The notes beneath the pieces are model-generated. The model was given only the letters and a program-made list of their open reading frames with translations. It did not search any database and was not told the DNA's origin. The position numbers and the translations under genes were made by a program. Below are positions 8,226 to 15,990 of a DNA stretch of 64,000 nucleotides, piece by piece; the first letter of the stretch is position 1; the number at the start of each line of letters is the position of its first letter. This DNA comes from JBLHKT01 sp043101615 (GTDB lineage Bacteria > Planctomycetota > Phycisphaerae > Phycisphaerales > UBA1924): NCBI GenBank assembly GCA_043101615.1, contig JBICID010000028.1, positions 1 to 64,000 on the forward strand. The letters are read 5' to 3'.

Positions 8226-9656
8226 ATGCTCCGAATTCTCTCCGCGCTCGCCTCGGCCTTGCTCCCGTTCACCCCGGGGCTCGCTCAGGACTGCCTGTTG
8301 TCCAACCCAAGCTTCGAGGTTGGAAGCCTGGGCGGGTGGAACGCCTTCGGCGACGTCCAACTCCGCACCGGTGAGGCCCTGCACGGGCGGGGCGACGTCT
8401 CGATCGCCGGGCCGGACAGCGGAGGCTGGGCCATCTCGGCCGTCTGGCAGCCGCACGACGCCCAGCCCGGGCACGTCTTCTCGAGCGTGGTCCACGTCGC
8501 CCACGACGACGCCGAGCCGCTCACCGGCGAAGCACGCGCCATCGTCAACGTCGAGTGGCGCGATGCCGGCGGCCAGTTGATCAGCTACGAAACCCGGGAG
8601 GTGCTGGCCCCGACCGATCCGACCGGCGAGTGGCACCGGCGAGAGCTCGTCTTCGGCCCCGCCCCGGCGGGGACCGACTCGGCCCGCCTGCTGCTGGCCA
8701 CCCTCCAGAGCCCCGCCCAAGAGCCCGGGCGGGCGGCCTTCGATCTCGTCGAGTTCCTCCGCCTCACCAACCCCTCCTACGACCAGGCACAGTGGGACGA
8801 CTTCCCGGGCGGTCGCACGCTCGACTTCGCCGGGCACACCTGGCGGGTGAAGGGGCCGATCTACACCGGCCCGGGCCCCAACTGGTTCAGCGACAGCAGC
8901 GCCAACGCCGCGGTCGTCGGTGACGACCTCCGGCTGGCCATCACCGGCTCGCCCGGGGACTGGTCCAGCGTCGAGGTGGTGCTCGAAGAGCCGCTCGGCT
9001 ACGGCGACTACGTCTTCACCACCAACAGCCGCCTCGACCTCAACGCCCCCAACGTCGTGCTCGGCCTCTTCCTGTGGCAGTACCCCCCCTGCTACGACGA
9101 GGCCAATCTCTGGAACCAGCACAACGAGTTCGACGTCGAGATCAGCCGCTGGGGCGACCCGAACGCCGATCTGGCCCAGTTCGTCGCCCAGCCGTACAAC
9201 TACCCGGGCAATCTGAACCGCTTCGCGATCGATTACGCCCAGAATCAACGCGTCTCGTACGCGTTCAACTGGCTGCCCGACCGCGTGGAGTGCCGCGCGT
9301 GGGTGGGCGGGCCCGACGACGAGTCACCGGCATCAACGCTGCACACCTGGACCTACACCGGCCCGCACCTGCCCCGCCCCGAGCAGCCGCGCATCCACAT
9401 GAACCTGTGGTACTTCGGCGACGGACCCTGGGACGGACAGCCGCAACTCGCGCTGATCGACGATTTCGTTTTTCGCGCCCCAGCACCACCATGTCCAGCC
9501 GACCTGAACGGTGACAGCGTTCTCGACAACGCCGACATCGGGGCCTTCGTGTCCGCATTCCTGGGCCAGGACCTGCTCGCGGACTTCAACGGGGACGGCG
9601 TCCTGGACAACGGCGACATCGGAGCGTTCGTCGAGGCGTTCCTCATGAGCTGTTGA
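8226..9656 (+). CDS. Secreted GH16-like concanavalin-fold protein with dockerin tail
   Basis: 476 residues from the ATG at 8226, which has GGGGT upstream; an in-frame ATG at 8211 lacks an SD. After the signal peptide (to ~L-A-Q) residues ~25-175 look like a carbohydrate-binding beta-sandwich ('LLSNPSFEVGSLGGWN' opening). Residues ~180-415 resemble GH16: E301-F-D303-V-E305 fits the E-x-D-x-E catalytic motif, with flanking W and N residues. The tail has two dockerin repeats and stops with Met-Ser-Cys, not the usual Gly-Cys. It probably binds or cleaves a beta-glucan-type polysaccharide outside the cell; the exact substrate is not inferable. Confidence 0.72.
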   Translation: MLRILSALASALLPFTPGLAQDCLLSNPSFEVGSLGGWNAFGDVQLRTGEALHGRGDVSIAGPDSGGWAISAVWQPHDAQPGHVFSSVVHVAHDDAEPLTGEARAIVNVEWRDAGGQLISYETREVLAPTDPTGEWHRRELVFGPAPAGTDSARLLLATLQSPAQEPGRAAFDLVEFLRLTNPSYDQAQWDDFPGGRTLDFAGHTWRVKGPIYTGPGPNWFSDSSANAAVVGDDLRLAITGSPGDWSSVEVVLEEPLGYGDYVFTTNSRLDLNAPNVVLGLFLWQYPPCYDEANLWNQHNEFDVEISRWGDPNADLAQFVAQPYNYPGNLNRFAIDYAQNQRVSYAFNWLPDRVECRAWVGGPDDESPASTLHTWTYTGPHLPRPEQPRIHMNLWYFGDGPWDGQPQLALIDDFVFRAPAPPCPADLNGDSVLDNADIGAFVSAFLGQDLLADFNGDGVLDNGDIGAFVEAFLMSC

Positions 9657-9762
9657 CGCTTCACGCGAAGCGCCGAATCCGAGCAGCGCGTATGTTCTGA
9701 TCTCGCCCCGGTGCCTCTCTCAACATTCCCAATCCACCATCAATCCGGTGCGGGGCACACTG

Positions 9763-9876
9763 TCAACCATCCACCACCTCGCCCTGCGCGTTCACCAACA
9801 ACTCCAGATCCGCCGCGTCGGTCACACCGTCTCGGTTCGTCTCCGCCGGTTCGTTGTCGAATACCACAGCCGCTTC
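9763..9876 (-). pseudogene. Remnant of a dockerin-like repeat
   Basis: Read on the minus strand in the frame whose codon is at 9874-9876, this stretch gives a fragment with E-T-N-R-D-G-V-T-D-A-A-D-L-E-L-L-V and a stop at 9763. That is one dockerin/EF-hand-like repeat with no start codon and no complete gene. It directly follows the stop of the FGE-like gene in another frame, so it may be a decayed tail or a former downstream gene. Short matches can arise by chance. Confidence 0.35.
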
Positions 9877-10930
9877 ATGTGTTTCTCCTCCGCTGTGTAG
9901 ATACCAACAACCCCAGACAAATCAAACCGAACCCATTTGGGGATGGAACTGCGCTCGCAATCCGAAAACCCACCCAACTGTAACCGGTCGGAAGGGCCGC
10001 CCCGACGTCCCATATGTGGTCATTAATCATGGCCGTATGTTGGTCTAAAAACGAAACAGATCCGGAGAGGTATCGGCGGCTATTCGGCGTGAACTCATCC
10101 GGCACAACTGATTCTGTCCATTCACCGACCCCGCCCGAGACGTCGAACAGCCCCCACGGTCCCATCGCCTCGTACTGCCCAACAGGCAGAAACTCGTCGA
10201 ACGGGTCCAGGCCGAGCCCCGCCGAAGACTCTGCCCCTTCTTCTCCGGGCAACCCGTACGTCAGCGGGTCGTCTGAGCCGTTTGGCTGCGTCCACCAGCC
10301 ACCAAGGCTCCCGTCCTCGTTCACACGCTGGGGGTCGTAGTACGCCGCCTTCAGCCACTCGTCCAGGCTCGGGATCCAGTACTTCGCCCCCTCGCTCCGT
10401 GTGTGCTGGTCCGTGAACGACCACCCGTTGATCTCCTCCCCGAACGTGCTCGTGTCGTACGCCCCGCTCGCCAGCGACGCCGGGTCTGGCTGCTTCCCGT
10501 TGTGCAGCCAGTTGCAGTACCGCGCCGCGGAACGCCACTCGATGCCGGCCACCGGGATCAGCGCCGCGTCGTTGCCGCGGTCTGTCCGCAGCCGGTATCG
10601 CCGCCCAGGGCCGGAATAACCCGGATCGATCTCCGCCCCCCACCCGTACGGCGTAAAGAACTGCGACCCGTCCTCACGAAGCCCGTTGACCGAGTTCAAG
10701 AACTCGACCCACTGCCCGGTCGTGATCTCTGTCCGCCCCATCCGGTACTCGTAGCCCACGCCGCCCCGCCCGAGCGTGTCTGCCAGCCACCCCGCATCGA
10801 GCCGGTCCAGGGCCCTGTTTCCCGCCGCCCCGATCGTGGCCCATTCGAGGGTTCCGCCCGCGGCCTGCCCCAGCGCCGCTCCTGCCGCCACACCGGTCCC
10901 GCATACAACGCTCAACATCCGTGCAGACAT
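9875..10930 (-). CDS. SUMF1/FGE-fold (formylglycine-generating enzyme-like) protein with PEP-CTERM tail
   Basis: 351 residues with a signal peptide (MSARMLSVVCGTGVAAGAAL...). The FGE fold is recognised by 'YEYRMGRTEITTGQWVEFLN', 'LIPVAGIEWRSAARYCNWL', 'KYWIPSLDEWLKAAYYDP', 'GLFDVSGGVGEWTES' and a final 'WVGFRIA'. The two cysteines that make FGE catalytic are absent, so this is more likely a binding or structural member. The C-terminus is a PEP-CTERM-type sorting tail: V-P-S-P, hydrophobic segment, R-R-R. The ATG at 10930 has SD GGAGGGCGAG. It should be exported and anchored or processed by an exosortase-like system not in this window. Confidence 0.85.
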   Translation of the reverse strand: MSARMLSVVCGTGVAAGAALGQAAGGTLEWATIGAAGNRALDRLDAGWLADTLGRGGVGYEYRMGRTEITTGQWVEFLNSVNGLREDGSQFFTPYGWGAEIDPGYSGPGRRYRLRTDRGNDAALIPVAGIEWRSAARYCNWLHNGKQPDPASLASGAYDTSTFGEEINGWSFTDQHTRSEGAKYWIPSLDEWLKAAYYDPQRVNEDGSLGGWWTQPNGSDDPLTYGLPGEEGAESSAGLGLDPFDEFLPVGQYEAMGPWGLFDVSGGVGEWTESVVPDEFTPNSRRYLSGSVSFLDQHTAMINDHIWDVGAALPTGYSWVGFRIASAVPSPNGFGLICLGLLVSTQRRRNT

Positions 10931-11128
10931 CTCGCCCTCCGATCCGCTCAATCCAGAGCGTGGGTTCTGGAAAATGGATTCAAATTGGATGAATCCATCC
11001 CCCCGATTCAGATATTTGGATCGGCCATCCGACTCAGCGATGCCCAACAACGGCACAAGAACTCGCCTCGCTCACGAGAAGAATGCCGATCACTCACAAC
11101 TGCCTGAACACTCGTTTTGAATCGGAGC

Positions 11129-11169
11129 AAAAAACGAACGCGGCCCCGAACCTGCGCTGGTCGGAGCCG
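11129..11169 (-). terminator. Intrinsic terminator ending a minus-strand transcript with no ORF
   Basis: On the minus strand CGGCTCCGACC pairs with GGTTCGGGGCCG (one bulge, one G-T pair) around AGCGCA. A flanking AAACGA/TCGTTT extension runs into a six-T tract (A-run at 11129-11134 on plus). Nothing coding on the minus strand lies upstream of it before trmD. Confidence 0.7.
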
Positions 11170-11655
11170 TGTCGTTTCATTCGTGCCGCTCGCAAGGAAG
11201 CGGGCTGTTGTTCAGGTCGTCCGTTGCCGGGCGGCCCACTCCGTCAGTCCACACCCGTGCGGGGTGCGACACGATTCGCCCGTTTCCCTTGGCCGACGGT
11301 GTGTCAGCCTCGTTTCCCGGGTCGCGACCAGCCTATGGCATGCCAGCCAGCCGCGTTCTTTACCCTCGCTCAACACCCGTGCCGCATGGGCAGGGCACCT
11401 CGCGAGCCCGTGTCTCGGCGGTCGATCTCGCCGAGCCGGATCCGACCCTCCTCCTCGCCGAGTGATTCCCGGACTCGCCCGCGGTCTGCCGCCCGGTCTC
11501 CCGGACTTTCCAGCACTCCGCGGGTCGATTGACCCGGGCCCCGTGGGAGAGGCCTCGCCGTGAGCGGCAGGCTCACGACTCTCGTCACGCGGGCTGCTTT
11601 TTCCCGCGGCCGCCCGTTGTTCGCCGGCTCTCGCCGTCGCCAACCGCTGCGACAA
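11129..11655 (-). ncRNA. Candidate structured non-coding RNA (~525 nt)
   Basis: Bounded by a good promoter (11660-11688) and an intrinsic terminator (11129-11169) on the minus strand, with no plausible protein between them. The interval is rich in short perfect hairpins, for example GTGAGC/GCTCAC at 11560-11576, CGGGTC-GATT-GACCCG at 11521-11536, and CGCGGG.../CCCGCG at 11588-11607. It contains GGAAAGTCCGGG (minus strand, about 11499-11510), which resembles conserved region I of RNase P RNA, but I could not find the other RNase P blocks. Identity unknown; transcription is inferred. Confidence 0.45.
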
Positions 11656-11659
11656 CGAG

Positions 11660-11688
11660 ATGCTAAACCGCACTCGATCGTGTTGCAA
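11660..11688 (-). promoter_or_regulatory. Promoter TTGCAA-17-TAGCAT for the candidate RNA
   Basis: Reading the minus strand, -35 TTGCAA (11683-11688) and -10 TAGCAT (11660-11665) are 17 bp apart, placing a start near 11653. Confidence 0.5.
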
Positions 11689-11766
11689 GCGTTGTGATTC
11701 GCACTCGTTTCTCCGACACCTTTCCCACGGCGCACGCACCGCCCCTCCCTCCGGCCGTCCACCGAC

Positions 11767-11787
11767 TTGTCCACGGAGTTGTCCACC
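11767..11787 (+). repeat. Two direct DnaA-box-like motifs
   Basis: TTGTCCACG (11767-11775) and TTGTCCACC (11779-11787) repeat with a 12-bp period. Each matches the high-GC DnaA box TTGTCCACA at eight of nine positions. Two copies alone do not make an origin. Confidence 0.35.
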
Positions 11788-11867
11788 GTCGCGAGCAAAA
11801 TCGCCTCTCACGACGCGGAAATGCACCCCGCATTTTTTTTGGTTGAACCCTCCAACAATCGGGTTGC

Positions 11868-12674
11868 ATGCCCGACGAACACGCCGCACAGCCCCTGAGA
11901 GCCTCCGTGCTCACCACCTTCCCCGAGCTGTTTGCGCCCGAACCGCCCGCGCCGCTCGCGGTCTCGATCCCCGGGCGGGCCCGCACCGCCGGGTTGCTCG
12001 ACGTGCACGCGATCAATCTCCGCGACTTCGCCGACAACAAGCACGCCAAGACCGACGACCGCCCGTTCGGCGGCGGCCCGGGCATGGTCATGTCCTGCCA
12101 GCCGATCGCCGATGCGTGCGCGCACGCGGAAGCGCAGTCCGATTCGCCCGCGACGCGCGTCTACTTCACGCCGCAGGGCGCACCCTTCACACAGTCCGTC
12201 GCGCGAGACCTCGCGCAGCGCGAGCACCTGGTCATCCTGTGCGGGCACTACGAGGGCGTCGACGAGCGCGTCATCGAGCACCTGCAACCTCTTGAACTCT
12301 CGCTGGGCGACTACATCCTCTCCTCCGGCGAACTCGCGGCCATCGTCGCGCTAGACGCCATCGCCCGCCTGCTGCCCGGCGCACTCGGGCACAACGCCTC
12401 GGCCGAGCAGGATTCCTTCACGGGGCTCCCCACCCACGACCCCGACGGCAACGAGTTGCCGCCGAAGCTGGTCGCGAAGTGGGCCGCGGAACTCGGGCTC
12501 CCCGAGCACGCCCGCCTGCTCGATTGCCCCCACTACACCCGTCCGCGCGAGTGGAACGGCATGGCCGTCCCGGAGGAACTCTTCAGCGGCGACCACCTGG
12601 GCGTGGCCAGGTGGCGGCTGGAGCAGCAGGCCGCCCGCACCCGCGCCCGCCGGCCCGACCTGCTGGACCCATAA
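11868..12674 (+). CDS. trmD: tRNA (guanine-N1)-methyltransferase
   Basis: 268 residues. TrmD methylates G37 of tRNAs to prevent +1 frameshifting. SPOUT-family motifs are clear: 'DDRPFGGGPGMVM' near residue 63, L-C-G-H-Y-E-G-V-D-E-R-V near 123, S-L-G-D-Y-I-L-S-S-G-E near 145 (the knotted SAM site), and the C-terminal 'HYTRPREWNGMAVPEELFSGDH'. The start at 11868 gives a ~12-residue longer N-terminus than usual before 'ASVLTTFPELF'; no strong SD is visible. It is separated from rpsP and rplS, its usual operon partners, and rimM is not seen in the window. Confidence 0.97.
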   Translation: MPDEHAAQPLRASVLTTFPELFAPEPPAPLAVSIPGRARTAGLLDVHAINLRDFADNKHAKTDDRPFGGGPGMVMSCQPIADACAHAEAQSDSPATRVYFTPQGAPFTQSVARDLAQREHLVILCGHYEGVDERVIEHLQPLELSLGDYILSSGELAAIVALDAIARLLPGALGHNASAEQDSFTGLPTHDPDGNELPPKLVAKWAAELGLPEHARLLDCPHYTRPREWNGMAVPEELFSGDHLGVARWRLEQQAARTRARRPDLLDP

Positions 12675-12723
12675 ACATGCCCCCTCGGGCCCGGGCACGC
12701 CCAAACGCATCCGGACTTTTCAT

Positions 12724-12752
12724 TTGGGGCGTCCGCCCCGGTCCGTTAGACT
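12724..12752 (+). promoter_or_regulatory. Promoter TTGGGG-17-TAGACT
   Basis: -35 TTGGGG (12724-12729) and -10 TAGACT (12747-12752) lie 17 bp apart; an SD (GAGAGGGG) and the ATG at 12777 follow. Confidence 0.5.
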
Positions 12753-12776
12753 GGGCGGATCACGAGAGGGGCCCCC

Positions 12777-14855
12777 ATGCCGCGTCATCGATCCGTCCTC
12801 GCCGCCCTCGCCTGCGCCGCGTCGCCCGCCCTGCCGGGAGCCCTCGCCCAGCCGACCTTCGACGGCGTCCAGGCCAGCATGCTCACCAAGTCCAGCTCGG
12901 ACGTCGTCACGGACGGCGTGATCACGGCCACCGAAGACTCGGAATCGACCACGAGCAACGGGTACACCTATCAGTCCGCCGAATCGGAAATGTTCGGGCC
13001 GATGGGCGAGGAGGCCTACACACTCGCCGAGCACACCGTCTACATCGGCGCGTACTCGATCGCGGGCGCGTTCCTGGCCGCCGGCGAAGCGTTCGCGGTC
13101 GTGGATTCCGAGAGCATCATCGGGTCGCGCGGGGTGAACGAGGGCGAGATCCGCTTCACGATGAGCGAGGACGCCCGCGTGCTCCTGGAGTATTACAACG
13201 GCATCGAGTCTTCCGGCTCGGCCTTCTTCGCCGGGGGCGACGGCCTGGGACGCATCGTGGTCAACGGGACGCGGCCGGACGGCACGCCGTTCACCTTGTC
13301 CCGCCTGAACCTCCCGCCGTCGGACGGTGGCTTCTCCGAGATCAGCGGCTCGCCGGTGCTCGAGATCATGGGCGGCACCGAGGTGGTGCTCGAGTACCAG
13401 ATGAGCGCCTTCGCCGGCGCCTCCTTCCCCGCCGAGGACCACTTCGCCGAGACGATCCTGGCCTTCGTGCTCACCGTCGTGAACGAGTCCGGCGAGCCGC
13501 TCGACTCCGACGACGACGGCCTGCCCGACGAATGGGAAGAAGAGGGCATCGACGTGGACGGCGACGGGACGGTCGATATCGACCTGCCCGCGATGGCCTC
13601 CGACGCCGTGGGCGGGGGCGGCGGGATGCTCAACCCCGGACGCAAGACCCTGTTCGTCGAGGTCGATTCCCAGAACGGCGTCCCGGTCGACGAGGACGCC
13701 ATCGCCGCCGTCGTGCGGGCCTTCGCCGACGCGCCGGTCCTGAACCAGGACGGCACCTTCGGGATCGACCTCATCGTCATCGTCGACGACGACAACCTCC
13801 CCAACGAGGAATACGACGGCAACAGCTGGCCGCCGGAGTTCGACGAGGCCAAGGCGGACTTCTTCGGCACCGCGGCGATGCGCGCCTTGCCCAACTGGGA
13901 GTCCGAGCTCAAGGCCGAGTACGCCAAGGTCTTCCGGTACTGCATCTGGGGGCAGACCATCTTCAAGGACACCGACGACGGCTCCGGCGGGACCTTCAAG
14001 GACTACTTCTCCGGAAAGGGCGAGCTGCCCGGCAACGACTTCTTCGTCGCCGCGGGCGAGGTGGCCTCCTGGTACTCCAGCCGCCCCGACCTCATCACCG
14101 ACGCGCTCGCCGGCACCTTCATGCACGAGTTCGGGCACAACCTGAACCTCAGGCACGGCGGGCACGAGAACAAGAACTACAAGCCCAACTACCTCTCCGT
14201 CATGAACTACGCGTACCAGATCCCCAGCCGCAACATGTCGGTCGAGGGCACCAACCTCTCCGACGCCTGGTTCCTCGACTTCGCGCAGACCGATCCGAGC
14301 GACCTCGACGAGACCATGCTCCGCGAGGACCAGGGCTACGACGGCCCCGCCGATCGCCCGATGCTCTTCAACACCAGCCCCGACGGCGTCGGCCCGGCGC
14401 TGCTCTTCGTGGACGCCGACGCCACACAGATCGACTGGAACTTCTCGGGCGGACCGCCCGAGACCGAGCCGATCAGCGTCGACCTCACCCGCTTCCGCGG
14501 CGAAGACGACGAGCTCGACAGCGCCCTTGTCGCACGCAGCGACTGGGACGCCCTCTGGTACCACCTCTCCGGCGCCGACGACTTCGCCGACGGCTCGCAC
14601 ACCTCCGTCGCCGACGTCGAGGAGCTCTCCTTCAACGAGTTCGAGCTCCTGCAGACCTACGTCGTGCACGACCTCCGCACGCCCGACCCGTGCTCCGTAG
14701 ACCTCACCGGTGACGGCGTGCTGGACCTCGGCGACATCCAGGAATTCGTGACGCTCTTCCTCGCGAGCGACCTCGCCGCGGACTTCAACCCCGACGGCGT
14801 CCTCGACACGGGCGACATCACCGCCTTCGTCGCCGCCTATCTCGAGGGCTGCTGA
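12777..14855 (+). CDS. Secreted metzincin-type zinc metalloprotease with GC-type dockerin
   Basis: 692 residues with a signal peptide ending near A-L-A-Q (~24). The zinc site is H450-E451-F-G-H454 with a third ligand H460, and a Met-turn at M476 (S-V-M-N-Y), the HExxHxxxxxH metzincin layout. Residues ~243-262 hold a Ca-binding-like D-S-D-D-D-G-L-P-D-E-W repeat, common in bacterial surface proteins. Two dockerin repeats end the protein at Glu-Gly-Cys. It likely acts outside the cell as a peptidase; no propeptide cysteine switch was recognised. The gene stands alone, with only a weak hairpin after the stop. Confidence 0.87.
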   Translation: MPRHRSVLAALACAASPALPGALAQPTFDGVQASMLTKSSSDVVTDGVITATEDSESTTSNGYTYQSAESEMFGPMGEEAYTLAEHTVYIGAYSIAGAFLAAGEAFAVVDSESIIGSRGVNEGEIRFTMSEDARVLLEYYNGIESSGSAFFAGGDGLGRIVVNGTRPDGTPFTLSRLNLPPSDGGFSEISGSPVLEIMGGTEVVLEYQMSAFAGASFPAEDHFAETILAFVLTVVNESGEPLDSDDDGLPDEWEEEGIDVDGDGTVDIDLPAMASDAVGGGGGMLNPGRKTLFVEVDSQNGVPVDEDAIAAVVRAFADAPVLNQDGTFGIDLIVIVDDDNLPNEEYDGNSWPPEFDEAKADFFGTAAMRALPNWESELKAEYAKVFRYCIWGQTIFKDTDDGSGGTFKDYFSGKGELPGNDFFVAAGEVASWYSSRPDLITDALAGTFMHEFGHNLNLRHGGHENKNYKPNYLSVMNYAYQIPSRNMSVEGTNLSDAWFLDFAQTDPSDLDETMLREDQGYDGPADRPMLFNTSPDGVGPALLFVDADATQIDWNFSGGPPETEPISVDLTRFRGEDDELDSALVARSDWDALWYHLSGADDFADGSHTSVADVEELSFNEFELLQTYVVHDLRTPDPCSVDLTGDGVLDLGDIQEFVTLFLASDLAADFNPDGVLDTGDITAFVAAYLEGC

Positions 14856-14890
14856 CCACGTCGGGCCCGCATCGTCCGGGCCGCACAAAA

Positions 14891-14906
14891 TGTTCCACGT
14901 GGAACG
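14891..14906 (+). promoter_or_regulatory. parS-like centromere site
   Basis: TGTTCCACGTGGAACG matches the bacterial parS consensus TGTTNCACGTGNAACA at all fixed positions except the last base. It is a 14-bp perfect palindrome in the intergenic space before the gene at 14944. ParB would be expected to bind here and spread. parB is not in the window. I found no second copy. Confidence 0.75.
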
Positions 14907-14931
14907 GTGGGCCCGTTTGTGCGCGCGCCAC

Positions 14932-14937
14932 TACCCT
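14932..14937 (+). promoter_or_regulatory. -10 element TACCCT, leaderless start for 14944
   Basis: TACCCT ends 6 nt before the ATG at 14944 with no SD. It lies 25 bp downstream of the parS-like site, so ParB bound there could influence this promoter. Confidence 0.5.
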
Positions 14938-14943
14938 GTGCGC

Positions 14944-15990
14944 ATGAAGGCACTCGTTATCACCAAGCAGGGGGCGCCGGTCGCGCCCAACGTTGAGTTC
15001 CGGGCCGATTTCCCAGACTGCCGCGAGCCGGGGCCGGGCGAGGTAGTCGTGGAGACTCTCGCCAGCGCCCTGAATCACCTCGATCTCTGGGTCGGCAAGG
15101 GCGTCCCCGGGCTCAGCCTCGACTACCCCCGCGTCGCCGGGTGCGATGCCTGCGGCGAGGTGGTCTCCGTCGGCGAAGGAGTGGACTCGGGCTGGATCGG
15201 GCGACGCGTCATCGTCAACGCCGCGATCCAGGTTCCCGAGGCCCACCGGGCCGGGGACCCGCCCGGATCCTCGCTGGCCCCCAACTACGAGCTGATCGGC
15301 GAGCACCACTCGCCCGGCACGCACGCCGAGCGGTTCGTCTGCCCGGTCGCCAACCTCGCCGAGGTGGGCGAGCACGCCGACCCGGCGAAGGCCGCGGCGT
15401 TCGGGCTGGCGACGCTCACGGCCTACTCCATGATGGTCGGTAAGGCAGGGCTGCGACCCGGGCAGTCCGTCCTGATCACCGGTATCGGGGGCGGCGTCGC
15501 CCTCGCGGCCCTGCAGCTCTGCCGCTGGTTGGGCTGCCCCGCCATCGTCACCAGCCGCCACGACTGGAAGATCGAGCGGGCCATGGAGCTGGGCGCCAGC
15601 TACGGCGTGATCGACACCGGCGACGACTGGAGCCGCGAGGTGCGCGGCGCCACCGGCAAACGCGGCGTGGACCTCGTCGTCGATTCCGTCGGCAAGGCCA
15701 CCCACCTCTGGTGCGTGAAGTCCATGGCACGCGGCGCGGCCTACGTCACGCCCGGCTGCACAACAGGCCCAGACGCCACGACCGACCTCGCCCGCGTCTT
15801 CTGGAACCAGCTCCGCATCCTGGGCTCGACCATGGGCACCAGCGACGAACTCCGCGAGCTCGCGGCCCTGTTCCGAGCCGGGCAGTTGGACGCGGTGGTG
15901 GACTCGGAGCACGCCGCATCGGACGGGCGGGCGGCGTACGAGCGGTTGGAATCGGGGGAGCAGTTTGGGAAGGTTGTGGTTCGCTGGTGA
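14944..15990 (+). CDS. Medium-chain alcohol dehydrogenase / quinone-oxidoreductase-like
   Basis: 348 residues. GroES-like domain first (residues ~1-145: 'EVVVETLASALNHLDLWVGKGVPGLSLDYPRVAGCDACGEVVSVGEGV'), then a Rossmann domain with the G-I-G-G-G-V nucleotide loop near residue 182. The N-H-L-D-L-W and G-C-D-A-C-G-E segments match the zinc-binding MDR branch often called 'zinc-binding dehydrogenase'; the structural four-Cys zinc lobe is missing. It probably reduces or oxidises a small carbonyl with NADPH. The ATG at 14944 was preferred to 14890 because it matches the family N-terminus (MKALVIT) and the -10 element is placed next to it. Confidence 0.87.
   Translation: MKALVITKQGAPVAPNVEFRADFPDCREPGPGEVVVETLASALNHLDLWVGKGVPGLSLDYPRVAGCDACGEVVSVGEGVDSGWIGRRVIVNAAIQVPEAHRAGDPPGSSLAPNYELIGEHHSPGTHAERFVCPVANLAEVGEHADPAKAAAFGLATLTAYSMMVGKAGLRPGQSVLITGIGGGVALAALQLCRWLGCPAIVTSRHDWKIERAMELGASYGVIDTGDDWSREVRGATGKRGVDLVVDSVGKATHLWCVKSMARGAAYVTPGCTTGPDATTDLARVFWNQLRILGSTMGTSDELRELAALFRAGQLDAVVDSEHAASDGRAAYERLESGEQFGKVVVRW

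Larger units (their letters stand above)
10931..11867. other. Long region without a credible protein gene
   Basis: 937 bp between the FGE-like gene and trmD. Open frames here are Arg/Pro/Gly-rich and overlap on both strands, as expected of shadows. Its contents are a predicted minus-strand RNA unit (11129-11655 with promoter 11660-11688 and terminator 11129-11169) and two TTGTCCAC boxes (11767-11787). Confidence 0.6.

Noticed and set aside
9822..9886. Tiny ORF starting at an ATG behind a strong GGAGGAGAA sequence at the end of the FGE-like gene
   Set aside because: Only 18 codons, overlaps the FGE stop, no support beyond the SD-like string.
11129..11655. RNase P RNA (rnpB) identity for the minus-strand RNA candidate
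   Set aside because: GGAAAGTCCGGG fits conserved region I and the length fits, but I could not locate regions II-V, so I did not assign the name.
11212..11889. Minus-strand ORF of 225 codons in the RNA region
   Set aside because: Arg/Gly/Pro-rich composition, no SD, no domain, and it overlaps the trmD start.
12479..14713. 744-codon plus-strand frame inside trmD and the metzincin gene
   Set aside because: Shadow of the real metzincin frame, Arg/His-rich.
14856..14890. Terminator after the metzincin gene
   Set aside because: Only an imperfect CGGGCC hairpin without a T-tract.
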